Below are positions 27,709 through 37,605 of a DNA stretch of 64,000 nt, piece by piece (within the stretch, counting starts at the first letter, position 1; every line of letters begins with the position of its first letter). Location: NCBI GenBank assembly GCA_020073085.1, contig JAIQFV010000013.1, positions 124,001 to 188,000 on the forward strand, in the 5' to 3' direction. This DNA is from Terriglobia bacterium (GTDB taxonomy: Bacteria; Acidobacteriota; Terriglobia; JAIQFV01). A program made the position numbers and the translations under genes. The notes beneath the pieces are model-generated. The model did no database searches, was not told where the DNA came from, and worked only from the letters and a program-made list of their open reading frames with translations.

Positions 27709-27972
27709 ATGGCACACAAAAAAGGTGTAGGTAGTTCACGGAATGGCCGCGATTCCAACGCGCAGCGGCTGGGTGTGAAGCGCTTTGCAGGACAATTTGT
27801 CACCGGGGGATCGATCCTGGTGCGCCAGCGCGGCGCAAAGTTCAAGCCGGGCCCCAACGTGGGCCGGGGAAAAGATGACACCCTGTTTGCCAAGGTGAGC
27901 GGGATCGTGCAGTTCCACGACAAGGGCAACCTGGGGCGCTTCATCAGTATTTCGCCGCAGGCTCAGGCATAG
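27709..27972 (+). CDS. rpmA: 50S ribosomal protein L27
   Basis: 87 residues. [20 protein letters not shown] is the conserved N terminus that reaches the peptidyl-transferase centre; no Firmicutes-type cleavable leader. GGTGGGAGCT lies upstream of the ATG. It lies between rplU and obgE. Confidence 0.97.
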   Translation: MAHKKGVGSSRNGRDSNAQRLGVKRFAGQFVTGGSILVRQRGAKFKPGPNVGRGKDDTLFAKVSGIVQFHDKGNLGRFISISPQAQA

Positions 27973-28091
27973 GATTCTATTCAGGAACTCTGTGTGGTCT
28001 CGTCACGGACGGCGGATGGCTCAAAGCGGGTCGCCAACGTATCATCGTCTGGCTTCTGGCTCGGTTCCATCCGCTTTTTCTTTTGGGTCGC

Positions 28092-29123
28092 ATGATCTTT
28101 CTCGATGAAGCCAGGATCTTTGTAAAGGCCGGAGGCGGCGGGAACGGCTGTCTCGCCTTTCGCCGCGAAAAGTTTGTCCCGCGGGGCGGGCCCAGCGGGG
28201 GCGACGGGGGGCGGGGTGGGAACGTTTTCATGGAGAGTTCACAACGCCACAACACCCTCCTTCATTACCGTTACAACAGGGAGTTCAAAGCGCAGCGTGG
28301 CCGGCACGGGGAGGGTTCGAACCGGCATGGGGCTGATGGGGAGGACGTGGTTCTAAAGGTTCCTCTGGGAACGCTCCTTTTGGATGAATCCACCGGGGAG
28401 ACTCTGCATGATTTCACCCGCACGGACGAAAGAATTCTGATCGCTACGGGGGGGCGCGGGGGATATGGCAATGCCCATTTTGCCACCTCGACCAACCGGG
28501 CCCCGCGACGCCATGACGCGGGCCAGCCGGGAGAGGAGCGACATCTCCGGCTTCAGCTGAAGCTCCTGGCGGATGTGGGACTGGTGGGTTTTCCCAACGT
28601 CGGCAAATCGACCCTCATTTCGCGCATTTCGGCGGCGCGTCCCAAAATTGCCGATTACCCCTTCACCACGCTCGTGCCGAACCTCGGGGTCGTGGCCGTC
28701 GACGAGGAGCGCAGCTTCGTTGTAGCGGACATCCCCGGTCTCATCGAGGGCGCCCATCTGGGACAGGGACTCGGCGTTCAGTTCTTAAAGCACATCGAGC
28801 GCACGCGCCTGATCCTGCACCTGGTGGATGTCTCGGAAAGCAGCGGGAGAGACCCCGTCCACGACCTCCAAACCATTAACTGCGAACTGGCCTCCTTCAA
28901 CCCTGTCCTTCTTCAGAAAATCCAATTTATCGTGGCCGCCAAAATCGATATCATGGAGGATGGGAAGCGGCTGGAAGCGGTCGAACGGTACTGTCGGGAT
29001 GAAGGCTTGACCTTGCTGAAGATATCCTCGGTCAGCGGCGCCGGCATTCCGGAGTTGGTCTACACCGTGGACGGAGAACTCCGAAGGCTTGCAAATCAGG
29101 CCGATCCGGTCAAGGTCATGTAA
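28092..29123 (+). CDS. obgE: GTPase Obg (ribosome assembly)
   Basis: 343 residues from ATG 28092; a TTG three codons earlier is less likely. The glycine-rich Obg fold ([30 protein letters not shown]) fills the first 155 residues, then the GTPase with GFPNVGKST (near 166), DIPGL and AKID motifs. There is no long C-terminal extension. Obg acts in late 50S assembly; it follows rplU-rpmA as in many bacteria. Confidence 0.96.
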   Translation: MIFLDEARIFVKAGGGGNGCLAFRREKFVPRGGPSGGDGGRGGNVFMESSQRHNTLLHYRYNREFKAQRGRHGEGSNRHGADGEDVVLKVPLGTLLLDESTGETLHDFTRTDERILIATGGRGGYGNAHFATSTNRAPRRHDAGQPGEERHLRLQLKLLADVGLVGFPNVGKSTLISRISAARPKIADYPFTTLVPNLGVVAVDEERSFVVADIPGLIEGAHLGQGLGVQFLKHIERTRLILHLVDVSESSGRDPVHDLQTINCELASFNPVLLQKIQFIVAAKIDIMEDGKRLEAVERYCRDEGLTLLKISSVSGAGIPELVYTVDGELRRLANQADPVKVM

Positions 29124-29203
29124 GTCAGGGTGATCGTTCGAAACGAATTGCAGGCCTTCGGGAGGCCGGCGGCTGCGCTTTTTGGAAACAGACGGGGGTT
29201 CTC

Positions 29204-29881
29204 TTGCGGGTCGCTATTTTTGGAGGCACTTTTGATCCCATCCATCGCGGACACCTGCGTATTGCACGGCAGGTGACGCGCCTGCTCCAACTGGAGCGCG
29301 TTCTCTTCGTCACGGCTGCGCGCCCTCCCCACAAAGCGGCCGCCCAACTGACCCACGCGTGCGATCGCCACGCCATGGTCGCCCTGGCCCTGCGTAGCGA
29401 ACGGCGGTTTGTGGCTTCGAATCTTGAGTTGCTGTCACCCCTTGAGAAAAACTACTCCATCGACACCCTGGCCCAGGTCCGGACCCAACTCCACCCGTCC
29501 GACGAACTCTTTTTTATTATGGGGGCGGATCAATTCGCCGAATTCCGGACCTGGAGGGACTCCGACCGTCTGCTCGAGTCCGTGGCCCTCGTGGTCGTGT
29601 CCCGGCCCGGCCTTGCCATCGAGGAGCTGATCGAGAAATGTGATCAGAAGATTCAGCGCGCCATCAAACGTCTCCCGGGAAACGCCCGGAAGCGGGCAGG
29701 GCGCTCGCGGCGGCTCTCCGCCACCCCTCCCGTAATCTTCCTTGTTTCGGACCTGAAAATCGACATTTCGTCCACTTCCATCCGTGATAGAATATCCGCG
29801 GGTAGATGGGTTCGTGGAGTACTCGATCCCGCAGTCGCCGATTACATTCGGAAAAACCGCTTGTACACAAAAAGAACCTGA
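29204..29881 (+). CDS. nadD: Nicotinate-nucleotide adenylyltransferase
   Basis: 225 residues from TTG 29204. [12 protein letters not shown] contains the HxGH nucleotidyl-transfer motif, and STSIRDRI matches the C-terminal ISSTxxR. It makes deamido-NAD from nicotinate mononucleotide and ATP. Followed by rsfS and rlmH in an arrangement common to many bacteria. Confidence 0.94.
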   Translation: MRVAIFGGTFDPIHRGHLRIARQVTRLLQLERVLFVTAARPPHKAAAQLTHACDRHAMVALALRSERRFVASNLELLSPLEKNYSIDTLAQVRTQLHPSDELFFIMGADQFAEFRTWRDSDRLLESVALVVVSRPGLAIEELIEKCDQKIQRAIKRLPGNARKRAGRSRRLSATPPVIFLVSDLKIDISSTSIRDRISAGRWVRGVLDPAVADYIRKNRLYTKRT

Positions 29882-29910
29882 AGACTCAATCGAGCGTCCC
29901 CACTGGGGAA

Positions 29911-30279
29911 ATGAAAAAATCCCTTACTCAAGCAGTACGAGCCGCCGAGGATAAGAAGGCGGAAGATATCGTCATTCTCAACCTTTCCTCTATCTGCTCT
30001 TTCACTGACTACTTCCTGATTTGTACCGGTCATTCGTCGCGCCAGGTCCAGGCCATCGTGGACGGGATTGAAGAGAAATTGCGGAAGCAATCCTTCCGGC
30101 CCACGCACATTGAAGGATACTCACAGGGAGAGTGGGTGCTGATGGATTACACCGATTTTGTGGTGCATGTGTTTTCGCCGAAGGCGCGCGAATTCTATGA
30201 TCTGGAGCGATTGTGGCGCGGGGCCCGGCGTCTCGAAGTCTCCGCCGCCCGTCGCGGCACCTCGCGGAAGCAGGGTTGA
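29911..30279 (+). CDS. rsfS: Ribosomal silencing factor RsfS
   Basis: 122 residues from ATG 29911. [20 protein letters not shown] and [20 protein letters not shown] are the family signatures. RsfS binds L14 and blocks subunit joining during starvation. The open frame extends back to 29806, overlapping nadD in another frame, but conserved sequence begins at 29911. It abuts rlmH directly (TGA immediately followed by GTG). Confidence 0.94.
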   Translation: MKKSLTQAVRAAEDKKAEDIVILNLSSICSFTDYFLICTGHSSRQVQAIVDGIEEKLRKQSFRPTHIEGYSQGEWVLMDYTDFVVHVFSPKAREFYDLERLWRGARRLEVSAARRGTSRKQG

Positions 30280-30711
30280 GTGAAGATCCGGGCATTCTGG
30301 GTGGGAAAGATCAAGCAGGCACAGTGTCGCGAGCTGTTTGAACTATACTGGTCGCGCCTGGGCCAGATGGCTCCGTGCGAGGTCGTGGAGGTGCGGGATA
30401 ACGCCGCCCTGCTCAAAGGGGCCGAAAAGGAGACCGTCAATTCCTTTTCGATCGTGTTTGACGAAGGGGGACGGCAGTTCAAATCCAGCGAATTTGCCGA
30501 GGTCATCAAGCGTCTTCAGGATCGATCGGTCCAGGAACTTCGGATTTTCATGGGGGACCACGACGGCCTCCCGGAGGACCTGAAGGCCGGCGCCAATCTG
30601 CTGGTTTCACTTTCGGCGATGACCTTTCCGCACGATCTGGCGCGAGTCATGGTCGCCGAGCAGTTGTACCGGGCCATGACCCTCATCAAAGGACACCCGT
30701 ATGCGCGGTGA
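30280..30711 (+). CDS. rlmH: 23S rRNA pseudouridine-1915 N3-methyltransferase
   Basis: 143 residues, GTG start abutting rsfS. A SPOUT-fold methyltransferase: KIRAFWVGKIK at the start, LSAMTFPHDLARVMVAEQLY and GHPYAR at the end. The usual GGxxG-type cofactor loop reads MGDHDGL and the last residues are YAR rather than YHR, modest departures from the best-known members. It modifies helix 69 of 23S rRNA. Confidence 0.88.
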   Translation: MKIRAFWVGKIKQAQCRELFELYWSRLGQMAPCEVVEVRDNAALLKGAEKETVNSFSIVFDEGGRQFKSSEFAEVIKRLQDRSVQELRIFMGDHDGLPEDLKAGANLLVSLSAMTFPHDLARVMVAEQLYRAMTLIKGHPYAR

Positions 30712-30714
30712 GAC

Positions 30715-30810
30715 AGCGGGGAGGCGAGGGGTCAGGTGCCAGGTGTCGGGTGTCAGCGAGAGCCGAGGGATTTCTTTTGGCCTCCGGCTTCTGACCTCTG
30801 GCCTCGGTTG
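30715..30810. repeat. Short-period intergenic repeat tract
   Basis: GGTGCCAGGTGTCGGGTGTC followed by GGCCTCCGGCTTCTGACCTC; inverted kin of the tract at 27120-27170. No gene. Confidence 0.6.
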
Positions 30811-30879
30811 ATTGTCGTCTTCCACTTTCGGAGAACCCGTGAGATTTGACCAATCTGAAGATTGTTGAGGCATTCCACC

Positions 30880-31728
30880 ATGGCGGCTTGGTTCAAAAAA
30901 GAAAAAACACCGATCGCCTCTGTCGAAGAGAAGCGGGTCAAGACGGAAGGCTTATGGACAAAATGTGAATCCTGCAAGCAGATTATCTGGAAGAAGGATC
31001 TCGCTGCGAACTTCAATGTCTGCCCGAAGTGCAATTTTCATTTCAAGTTGGATGCTCGCGAGCGCTTGAAGATGCTGTTCGACGACGGGGTGTTTTTCGA
31101 GCTGGACAGCGACCTGGCAAGCAACGATCCGCTTCATTTCAAAGACATCAAGGCGTATCGCGACCGCTTGCGGGATGCCACCAAGGCGACCGGCCTCAAG
31201 GATGCCATCATTACCGGGGACGGCGCCCTGGGAGGGCGCCCCGCCCTCATTCAGGCCATGGAGTATCGATTCATCGGAGGCAGCATGGGAGCGGTGGTGG
31301 GAGAAAAAATTGTCCGGGCCATCGAGGCCTGTCTTCAGCGCCGATGTCCGCTCATCATCATCTCCGTCTCAGGAGGCGCCCGCATGATGGAGGGTGCCAT
31401 CAGCCTGATGCAACTGGCCAAGATCAGCGCCGGACTGGCCCGGCTGGACGAGGCCAAGGTTCCCTTTATCTCGGTCCTGACCGATCCCACCACGGGGGGG
31501 GTCACCGCCAGCTTCGCGATGTTGGGAGACTTGAACGTCGCGGAACCCGGCGCCCTCATCGGCTTTGCGGGTCCGCGCGTCATCGACCAGACCATCCGGC
31601 AAAAGCTGCCCGAAGGTTTCCAGCGGAGCGAGTTTCTGCTCGAACACGGCATGCTTGACGGCATCGTCTCGCGCAAGGATATGCGCCAATTCCTGATTCA
31701 GTCGCTGGAGTTCATGGTGGCGGCGTAG
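30880..31728 (+). CDS. accD: Acetyl-CoA carboxylase carboxyltransferase subunit beta
   Basis: 282 residues from ATG 30880. The zinc ribbon (CESCKQIIWKK...CPKCNFHF) is followed by the crotonase-like carboxyltransferase with SGGARMMEGA and DPTTGGVTASFAMLGD. It transfers CO2 from carboxybiotin to acetyl-CoA with AccA, which is not nearby. accD-folC adjacency is common. Confidence 0.96.
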   Translation: MAAWFKKEKTPIASVEEKRVKTEGLWTKCESCKQIIWKKDLAANFNVCPKCNFHFKLDARERLKMLFDDGVFFELDSDLASNDPLHFKDIKAYRDRLRDATKATGLKDAIITGDGALGGRPALIQAMEYRFIGGSMGAVVGEKIVRAIEACLQRRCPLIIISVSGGARMMEGAISLMQLAKISAGLARLDEAKVPFISVLTDPTTGGVTASFAMLGDLNVAEPGALIGFAGPRVIDQTIRQKLPEGFQRSEFLLEHGMLDGIVSRKDMRQFLIQSLEFMVAA

Positions 31729-31862
31729 AACGAGCTTGAGGGAATAATCGAATCTGGCGCGGCGACGAGTCCGTGTGCAGAGTCTTCAAGGTGTTGATTC
31801 AGAGCGGCCAAGGCCTCCCGGATCCTGCTCGCCCCGCCTCCATCCAGACCTTAATTTTCGCG

Positions 31863-31883
31863 ACGGCCCTCGCGGCCGTTTTC
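31863..31883 (+). terminator. Candidate terminator just before folC
   Basis: Perfect 6-bp stem ACGGCC-ctcgc-GGCCGT followed by TTTC, ending within 10 nt of the folC start codon. Short T-tract, so efficiency may be low. Confidence 0.5.
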
Positions 31884-31890
31884 TGTTGTG

Positions 31891-33207
31891 ATGCCTCTTA
31901 TCCGTGCAGAGAAGCAGTTGCTGGCCCTGGGGGACGAAGTCCTGACCATGAAGTTTGGACTCCGCAATATGCGGACACTGCTTCATGCCCTGGGCTCTCC
32001 GCACCACGCCTATCCCTCAATCCACGTGGCTGGGACGAATGGCAAGGGTAGCGTGTGCGCCATGCTGGACAGCATTTTGCGCGCCAGCGGCCGTAGGGTG
32101 GGGCTATTCACCTCGCCCCATCTCATCTCGATTCGCGAGCGCATGAAGATCAATGGGAGGGACATCTCCCCCGCGGAATTCACGAAATCTTACGAGCGCG
32201 TGGCCCGCACCATTCGCTCACTGCAGGGAACGCGCCATCTGCCGTCCCACCCAACTTATTTTGAGACCATTACCGCGATGGCCTTTGATTACTTTGCGCG
32301 CGCCAAGGTCGACGTCGCCGTTGTGGAAGTGGGCATGGGAGGGCGGCTGGATTCAACGAACCTCATCACTCCCGTTGTCTCCCTGATTACCAATATTGAT
32401 TTCGACCACGAGCGCTTCCTGGGAAACACCATTCGAGGGATTGCTCGAGAAAAAGCGGGGATCATAAAAAAAGGAGTACCCGTTTTGACCTCCGCTCGCC
32501 GTGCGGACGCGCTGCAGGTGATCCGGCGAGTAGCGCGTTCCCGAAAGGCGCCCTTCCACCAAGCCCGCCACAGAACCAGGCTTTCCAGGATTCACCTGGA
32601 ATTAGGCCGCTCCCGTTTTTTTTTGACCACCCCGGATGGCCCATATGAAAAAGTGGAACTTCCCTTGACGGGACGGCATCAAATTGATAATGCCGTCCTC
32701 GCCATACGGGGTCTGGAGGAATGTCGCGGACGCGGATTGAGTGTTTCGCGCGCAGACATCCTCACGGGTCTGGGAACGGTCCGATGGCCCGGACGATTCG
32801 AAAGAATCAGCACGCGTCCCGAGATCGTTGTTGACGGGGCGCACAATCCGGCGGGCGCGCGGGCTCTTCGGCGTGTCGTCAAAGATCTTTTGCGCGGCCG
32901 TAAAATTATTCTGATTTACGGCGCGATGCGGGACAAGGCCATCCGAAAGGTATTTCGACAATTGGAGCCGCTCGCCACTCAAGTCATTTTCACTCACCCG
33001 GCGATTCACCGGGCGGCGACGCCGCAGGAGATATTCTGCCAGGCCGGCGAGCCGGGTTGCCCCTCGTATCTTGCCCGAAATCTGCCGGTTGCCCTCAAAC
33101 TGGCACGGCACCTGGCAAGACGAACCTCGACGATTCTCATCACGGGCTCTCTCTACCTTGTCGGTGAGGCAAAACGAATACTGGGGAGAGGGGACACCGA
33201 AGGATGA
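31891..33207 (+). CDS. folC: Bifunctional folylpolyglutamate synthase / dihydrofolate synthase
   Basis: 438 residues from ATG 31891 (GTG 31888 overlaps). P-loop GTNGKGS (48-54), SPHLISIRERMKINGRDIS, VVEVGMGGRLDSTN and the C-terminal VVDGAHNPAGA are diagnostic. It adds glutamate to dihydropteroate and to folates. It lies 160 bp after accD behind a possible terminator. Confidence 0.94.
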   Translation: MPLIRAEKQLLALGDEVLTMKFGLRNMRTLLHALGSPHHAYPSIHVAGTNGKGSVCAMLDSILRASGRRVGLFTSPHLISIRERMKINGRDISPAEFTKSYERVARTIRSLQGTRHLPSHPTYFETITAMAFDYFARAKVDVAVVEVGMGGRLDSTNLITPVVSLITNIDFDHERFLGNTIRGIAREKAGIIKKGVPVLTSARRADALQVIRRVARSRKAPFHQARHRTRLSRIHLELGRSRFFLTTPDGPYEKVELPLTGRHQIDNAVLAIRGLEECRGRGLSVSRADILTGLGTVRWPGRFERISTRPEIVVDGAHNPAGARALRRVVKDLLRGRKIILIYGAMRDKAIRKVFRQLEPLATQVIFTHPAIHRAATPQEIFCQAGEPGCPSYLARNLPVALKLARHLARRTSTILITGSLYLVGEAKRILGRGDTEG

Positions 33208-33280
33208 CATGTCCCTTAAATCCTCACCACAGAGGGCGAGCCATCACGCGCCGTTGTGATATACTTTCTTGCCGCGTCTT

Positions 33281-35686
33281 ATGCGATTAAAAATCCGCCT
33301 TCCTTCCAAGCCTTCCCACTTCATCTGGACCCGCACTAAAATCCTTTTAGCCACACTCCTCCTGCTGGTCCTCGCGGCGGCCGTGCCGCTGGTGTACTTC
33401 TACGTGAAATACTCCAACATGATCGACCAGCGGTTCAGCGGTGAGATTTTTGCAAAGACATCCCAGATTTTTGCCTCCCCGACCGTGATCGGGGTGGGTT
33501 GGCCGGGCCGTCCTTCCGAGATCACCTCCGAGCTGCGCCGGTCCGGGTATGTGGAGCAGGGGAAGGGGAGTTCGCGTCGGGGCGAGTTTCGGTATGTTCG
33601 CACGGGGTTGGACATTATTCCCGGACCTGAATCGGCCCTGGATCCCAAGCGGGACCACGTCCGGATTGAATTCCAGGAAGGGAGAATTTCACACCTCACG
33701 CGGGTCGACGATGGTGCCGAGGTTTCGACTGCTCAGCTCGAACCTGAACTGATCACAAACCTCTTCGACCAGCGACGGGAAAAGCGGCGCCTGCTCAAGT
33801 ATGAAGATCTTCCTCCCAACCTGATTGCCGCCGTCATTTCGGCCGAGGACAAACGGTTTTTCAGTCACAGCGGTTTTGATGTCCTGCGGACCTTGAGCTC
33901 CGCCTTTCGTGATGTTTCGAGAATGGAAATGGCCCAGGGGGGTTCCACCATTACCCAGCAGGTGGCCAAGGGATTCTTTCTTACTCCCGTGAAGTCCTGG
34001 CGACGCAAGCTGGCAGAACTCTATATTGCTATTCTGCTGGAGCGGAAGCTGTCGAAGCAGGAGATCTTTGAACTTTATGCCAACAACACCTATGAGGGTC
34101 AGCGGGGGAGTTTCTCCATTAATGGCTTCGGTGAAGCCGCAGCCGCCTATTTCAACAAGGATATCAAGAACCTCACGCTCCCCGAAGCCGCTCTGCTCGC
34201 AGGCATTATTCCGTCACCCAACCGGTATTCACCCTGGCGTCATCCGGACAAGGCGCACGTCCGCCGCGACTGGGTGCTGGGCCAGATGAAGGAGAACGGG
34301 TTTATCAACGAGAGCCAGAGGGAAGCGGCGACGAAAACGTCCATCGCCGTCATGCCTCCCAATTATGATTACGGGGACGCCCCTTACTTTGTGGACCTCG
34401 TCAAGGACCAACTCCTGGAGAAATACAGCGAGAGCGACTTGGTCACCCAGCAGTTTCAAATCTATACCTCGCTGGATCTGGTGCTTCAAAGGGCCGCTTT
34501 TGAGGCGGTGCGGGACGGGATGAAACAGGTCGATGACCTGGTGGCACAGCGAACGCGCCGTCGTTTAAAAAAGGGCGAAACGGCACCTCCCTTGGAGTTT
34601 TCCAAGCTTCCCCAGGCCGCCTTGATTGCATTAGATCCTCACTCTGGGGAAATCAAGGCCCTCGTGGGAGGGACCGATTACGGTCTCAGCCAGCTGAATC
34701 ACGTGCTGGCCAAACGCCAGCCCGGATCTTCGTTCAAGCCGTTCGTCTATGCCACGGCCTTAAACTCCGGTGTCGACGGGTCCCAGCCGCTCATTACGCC
34801 GGTGACGACCGTGGTGGATGAACCCACGGTGTTCACGTTCGACGATAAAACGTACGAGCCGGACAATTTTGGTCAGGAGTTCTACGGGACCGTCTCCGTG
34901 CGGTTCGCACTGGCTCATTCCCTGAACGTCGCGACGATCAAGATTGCGGAGATGGTGGGGTTTCCCAAGGTGGCCGCGTTCGCAATCGAGACGGGACTCA
35001 ATAACAAGATCAAAGCAACCCCCTCCATGGCGATTGGCGCCTATGAAGTCACACCCCTGGAATTGGCAGGTGCTTACACGGTGTTCGCGAACCGAGGGGT
35101 GCGGGTGGATCCCATTATGATCGGAAGGATTCGCAACCAGAGCGGCCAGGACTTGGAACGTGCCCAAATGAAAACCCGTCCCGTCCTCGATCCGAGGACC
35201 ACTTATCTTCTCACGTACTTGTTGGAGGGAGTGGTCAACAACGGAACGGCCGCGGGAGTCCGCGGCAGGGGTTTCTCCCTGCCGGCGGCGGGCAAGACCG
35301 GGAGTTCCCACGACGCCTGGTTTGCGGGATACACTTCCGGATTGCTGTGTATTGTGTGGGTCGGTTACGACGATAATCATGATATCAAGATTGAAGGCGC
35401 CAAGGCAGCATTGCCTATCTGGACGGAATTCATGAAGAAAGCCGCCGCCCTGCGTCCAAGGTCCGTAGGAGGACAGCCGTTCACCCCGCCCGAGGGGATC
35501 GAGTTTGTGAAAATTGATCCGGAAAGTGGGGAACTGGCCAACGACAAGTGCCCCACGACCCATGATGAAGCCTTCATTGCGGGAACCGCCCCGTTGCAGC
35601 ATTGCCACCTCCACGGAGGAGGATTCCTGCAGAGACTGTTCGGGATTTTCGGCCACAAGGAAGTTCAACCCCCACCCAAACCGTAG
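33281..35686 (+). CDS. Class A penicillin-binding protein (PBP1B-like transglycosylase/transpeptidase)
   Basis: 801 residues from ATG 33281; a TTG at 33269 is the alternative. One N-terminal membrane anchor (ILLATLLLLVLAAAVPLVYFY), a UB2H-like region, the GT51 glycosyltransferase with AEDKRFFSHSG and GGSTITQQ, then the transpeptidase with SSFK (S483-x-x-K486), SLN and KTGSSHDAW. All catalytic motifs are intact. It polymerises and cross-links peptidoglycan in the periplasm. The UB2H-like segment suggests PBP1B type, but a partner lipoprotein is not nearby. Confidence 0.93.
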   Translation: MRLKIRLPSKPSHFIWTRTKILLATLLLLVLAAAVPLVYFYVKYSNMIDQRFSGEIFAKTSQIFASPTVIGVGWPGRPSEITSELRRSGYVEQGKGSSRRGEFRYVRTGLDIIPGPESALDPKRDHVRIEFQEGRISHLTRVDDGAEVSTAQLEPELITNLFDQRREKRRLLKYEDLPPNLIAAVISAEDKRFFSHSGFDVLRTLSSAFRDVSRMEMAQGGSTITQQVAKGFFLTPVKSWRRKLAELYIAILLERKLSKQEIFELYANNTYEGQRGSFSINGFGEAAAAYFNKDIKNLTLPEAALLAGIIPSPNRYSPWRHPDKAHVRRDWVLGQMKENGFINESQREAATKTSIAVMPPNYDYGDAPYFVDLVKDQLLEKYSESDLVTQQFQIYTSLDLVLQRAAFEAVRDGMKQVDDLVAQRTRRRLKKGETAPPLEFSKLPQAALIALDPHSGEIKALVGGTDYGLSQLNHVLAKRQPGSSFKPFVYATALNSGVDGSQPLITPVTTVVDEPTVFTFDDKTYEPDNFGQEFYGTVSVRFALAHSLNVATIKIAEMVGFPKVAAFAIETGLNNKIKATPSMAIGAYEVTPLELAGAYTVFANRGVRVDPIMIGRIRNQSGQDLERAQMKTRPVLDPRTTYLLTYLLEGVVNNGTAAGVRGRGFSLPAAGKTGSSHDAWFAGYTSGLLCIVWVGYDDNHDIKIEGAKAALPIWTEFMKKAAALRPRSVGGQPFTPPEGIEFVKIDPESGELANDKCPTTHDEAFIAGTAPLQHCHLHGGGFLQRLFGIFGHKEVQPPPKP

Positions 35687-36089
35687 CCCCGCCGTTATCC
35701 CTGGTTCTGAAGTCGATACCTCGTCTCTCAAAACAAATCTGGAGCCGTGGTTTGAAATCCTTCAAGGGGACTGGCTGGAGTCGGAAAAGACTTCCTGATT
35801 GCCTCCATTTTTCCTGGGGATGGGATTTCCCCCTTGTGTTCAAGGCTCGGGAGCCATCATGAAAGCTTTTCTCATCGCTGCCCTTCCGTTCCGTCGCAAG
35901 GCAATCGGAGATTTCAAATTTGAGATTTCAGAGGTTGCGAACCGGTCAGTCGAGATTTGTGTGCGCTGCGATTGACCTGTGCCTTGACCCCCGGGCTGTT
36001 GATTTTCGAACCGAGGTTTGTGCCCCCACCTCCGCAGAGACGTCTCACCGGGAATCCTTTATGAACGGATTTCACATTCATGGCGAAAA
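35687..36089. other. Intergenic region between the PBP gene and the GT39 gene (convergent)
   Basis: About 400 bp. The only recognisable item is the second copy of the 21-bp AT-rich repeat at 35908-35928. No good terminator hairpin or conserved frame was seen. Confidence 0.5.
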
Positions 36090-37514
36090 TCAAAACCTCA
36101 ATTTCCGTGGGGCGATTGCAAATCCTCCGAGGGCAATGACCTCCGGAAAAACCTCGACGACGTAACGGGGTTCGGGAAAGGCGAAATAAGAGAGGAAAAC
36201 GGTGCGAAGGAAAATAAGGGAGAGCAGCAAGAATGCGCCGACGACCTCCGGGTCGTCGGGGGAGCGGTGGTGGCGGAAGATTCTCCAAACGCCCGCCAGT
36301 GCAAACGCAAGGTAGACCAGGTTGACGAGGAAGAGAAGGAGTGAAAAGAGAAAATCCCGTGGATCATTCTCCCAGGCCTCCCTGATGGGAAGCAGTCTCC
36401 CTTCCAGCGGGAGGATTTCGACCCGCGGTGTAAACCAGAGTGCCAGGGTGCGGAGGGCAGGAGTGATCACGAAAACGCGGAAGGGATGCCGATGAAGGCG
36501 CTCGCGAGCCATGCCCTCGAACTCAGAGTCGGCGGCGGAGTCGAGAGAGTGCGATTCGTTGTGGCCGCGGAGGAGGAGCAGGATTCTCTCGCGCTCTGCT
36601 GGAGTATCGCTGGCGCTGCCGGGCAAGGCCCCCAGGGGGATGTCCGAATCCTGGACCGTCCAAATGAAGTTATAGACATCCCCGAATCTCCACAGCCATG
36701 TCCGGCACCAGTTGTAATATCCACGTGGGACGAATTCGTCGGGATCCTGGGCGTACGCAGGGGCGAGAGGTTGAAACGTCTTGAAGGTGACCAGGTTTCG
36801 AACGGTCCAGGGAAAAAGCGCCAGGGCCAATCCAAGGATGACAAGGAAGCCATCCGCAACAATCGCACGCCAGCGGTGATGGGAGACTCTTCGAAGGACG
36901 AGGACCAGGCCGATGGCAACCAGCCAGAGCCCGCTCTCGACCCGGAACAGGGTGGCCAATCCGGCCGACAGGCCGCAGAAGAGCCAGTTTCTTTTTGGCA
37001 TCGAAGGTTGGAGCCCCCGGACTGCAAACAGGGTCGCGGCAGTCAGGAGAAGAGTTGTGGGCACCTCAGCGAGAATCGATGCCGCGTAATTCGCCACGAA
37101 GGGACATAGCGCGGCCAACAAGAGCGCCCGCTGTGCGAGGCGTCTCCGCCCGGCCAACTCGCCGGTGGAGAGGCTAAAAACAATTATAGCGATCAGGACA
37201 CAGGTGAGCGTATCGAGTAATGCTTGCACGATACGAACCGCCGTTTCATTTCCGTGGCCGGTGAGGGCAAACAGGGCAGCAAGAAAGAGGGGATAACCCG
37301 GCGCGCGGGTCAGGGTCGGCGCCGGCGGCTGCTGGTCCTGCGGCTCCAGATGAGAATAAACGCCATATTGGAGCAGGTTTCGGGCATACGCTTCGTAGAT
37401 GGGCGAATCGCCTCCCACGTGGGGAAAGGCGAGCGCCAGAAGGATTCGAAGGGTCAGGGCGAGTAGAACCAACGCGTAGGTTTGCTTTCGATGCCCCGAA
37501 AAGGCCTCTTTCAT
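36090..37514 (-). CDS. GT39/ArnT-type membrane glycosyltransferase
   Basis: 474 residues, about ten transmembrane helices. The first extracytoplasmic loop has GGDSPIYEAYARNLLQYG with the acidic residue expected for catalysis, followed by TRAPGYPLFLAALFALTG, typical of dolichyl-phosphate-mannose-type (GT-C) transferases. These use lipid-linked sugars on the outer membrane leaflet. Divergent from the large fusion gene that follows. Acceptor unknown. Confidence 0.82.
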   Translation of the reverse strand: MKEAFSGHRKQTYALVLLALTLRILLALAFPHVGGDSPIYEAYARNLLQYGVYSHLEPQDQQPPAPTLTRAPGYPLFLAALFALTGHGNETAVRIVQALLDTLTCVLIAIIVFSLSTGELAGRRRLAQRALLLAALCPFVANYAASILAEVPTTLLLTAATLFAVRGLQPSMPKRNWLFCGLSAGLATLFRVESGLWLVAIGLVLVLRRVSHHRWRAIVADGFLVILGLALALFPWTVRNLVTFKTFQPLAPAYAQDPDEFVPRGYYNWCRTWLWRFGDVYNFIWTVQDSDIPLGALPGSASDTPAERERILLLLRGHNESHSLDSAADSEFEGMARERLHRHPFRVFVITPALRTLALWFTPRVEILPLEGRLLPIREAWENDPRDFLFSLLLFLVNLVYLAFALAGVWRIFRHHRSPDDPEVVGAFLLLSLIFLRTVFLSYFAFPEPRYVVEVFPEVIALGGFAIAPRKLRF

Positions 37515-37535
37515 GTTTCTGGACCCGGTTTGGGA

Positions 37536-37541
37536 TATAAT
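37536..37541 (+). promoter_or_regulatory. Candidate -10 box of the GH18/deacetylase/GT2 gene
   Basis: Perfect TATAAT 64 nt before ATG 37606; -35 region weak. Confidence 0.45.
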
Positions 37542-37605
37542 CTTGTGGTAGTAACTGGTGGTGGCCGTGCGTGCCCTGGGCCGGTTTGGGTGCCGGACCT
37601 ATCCT

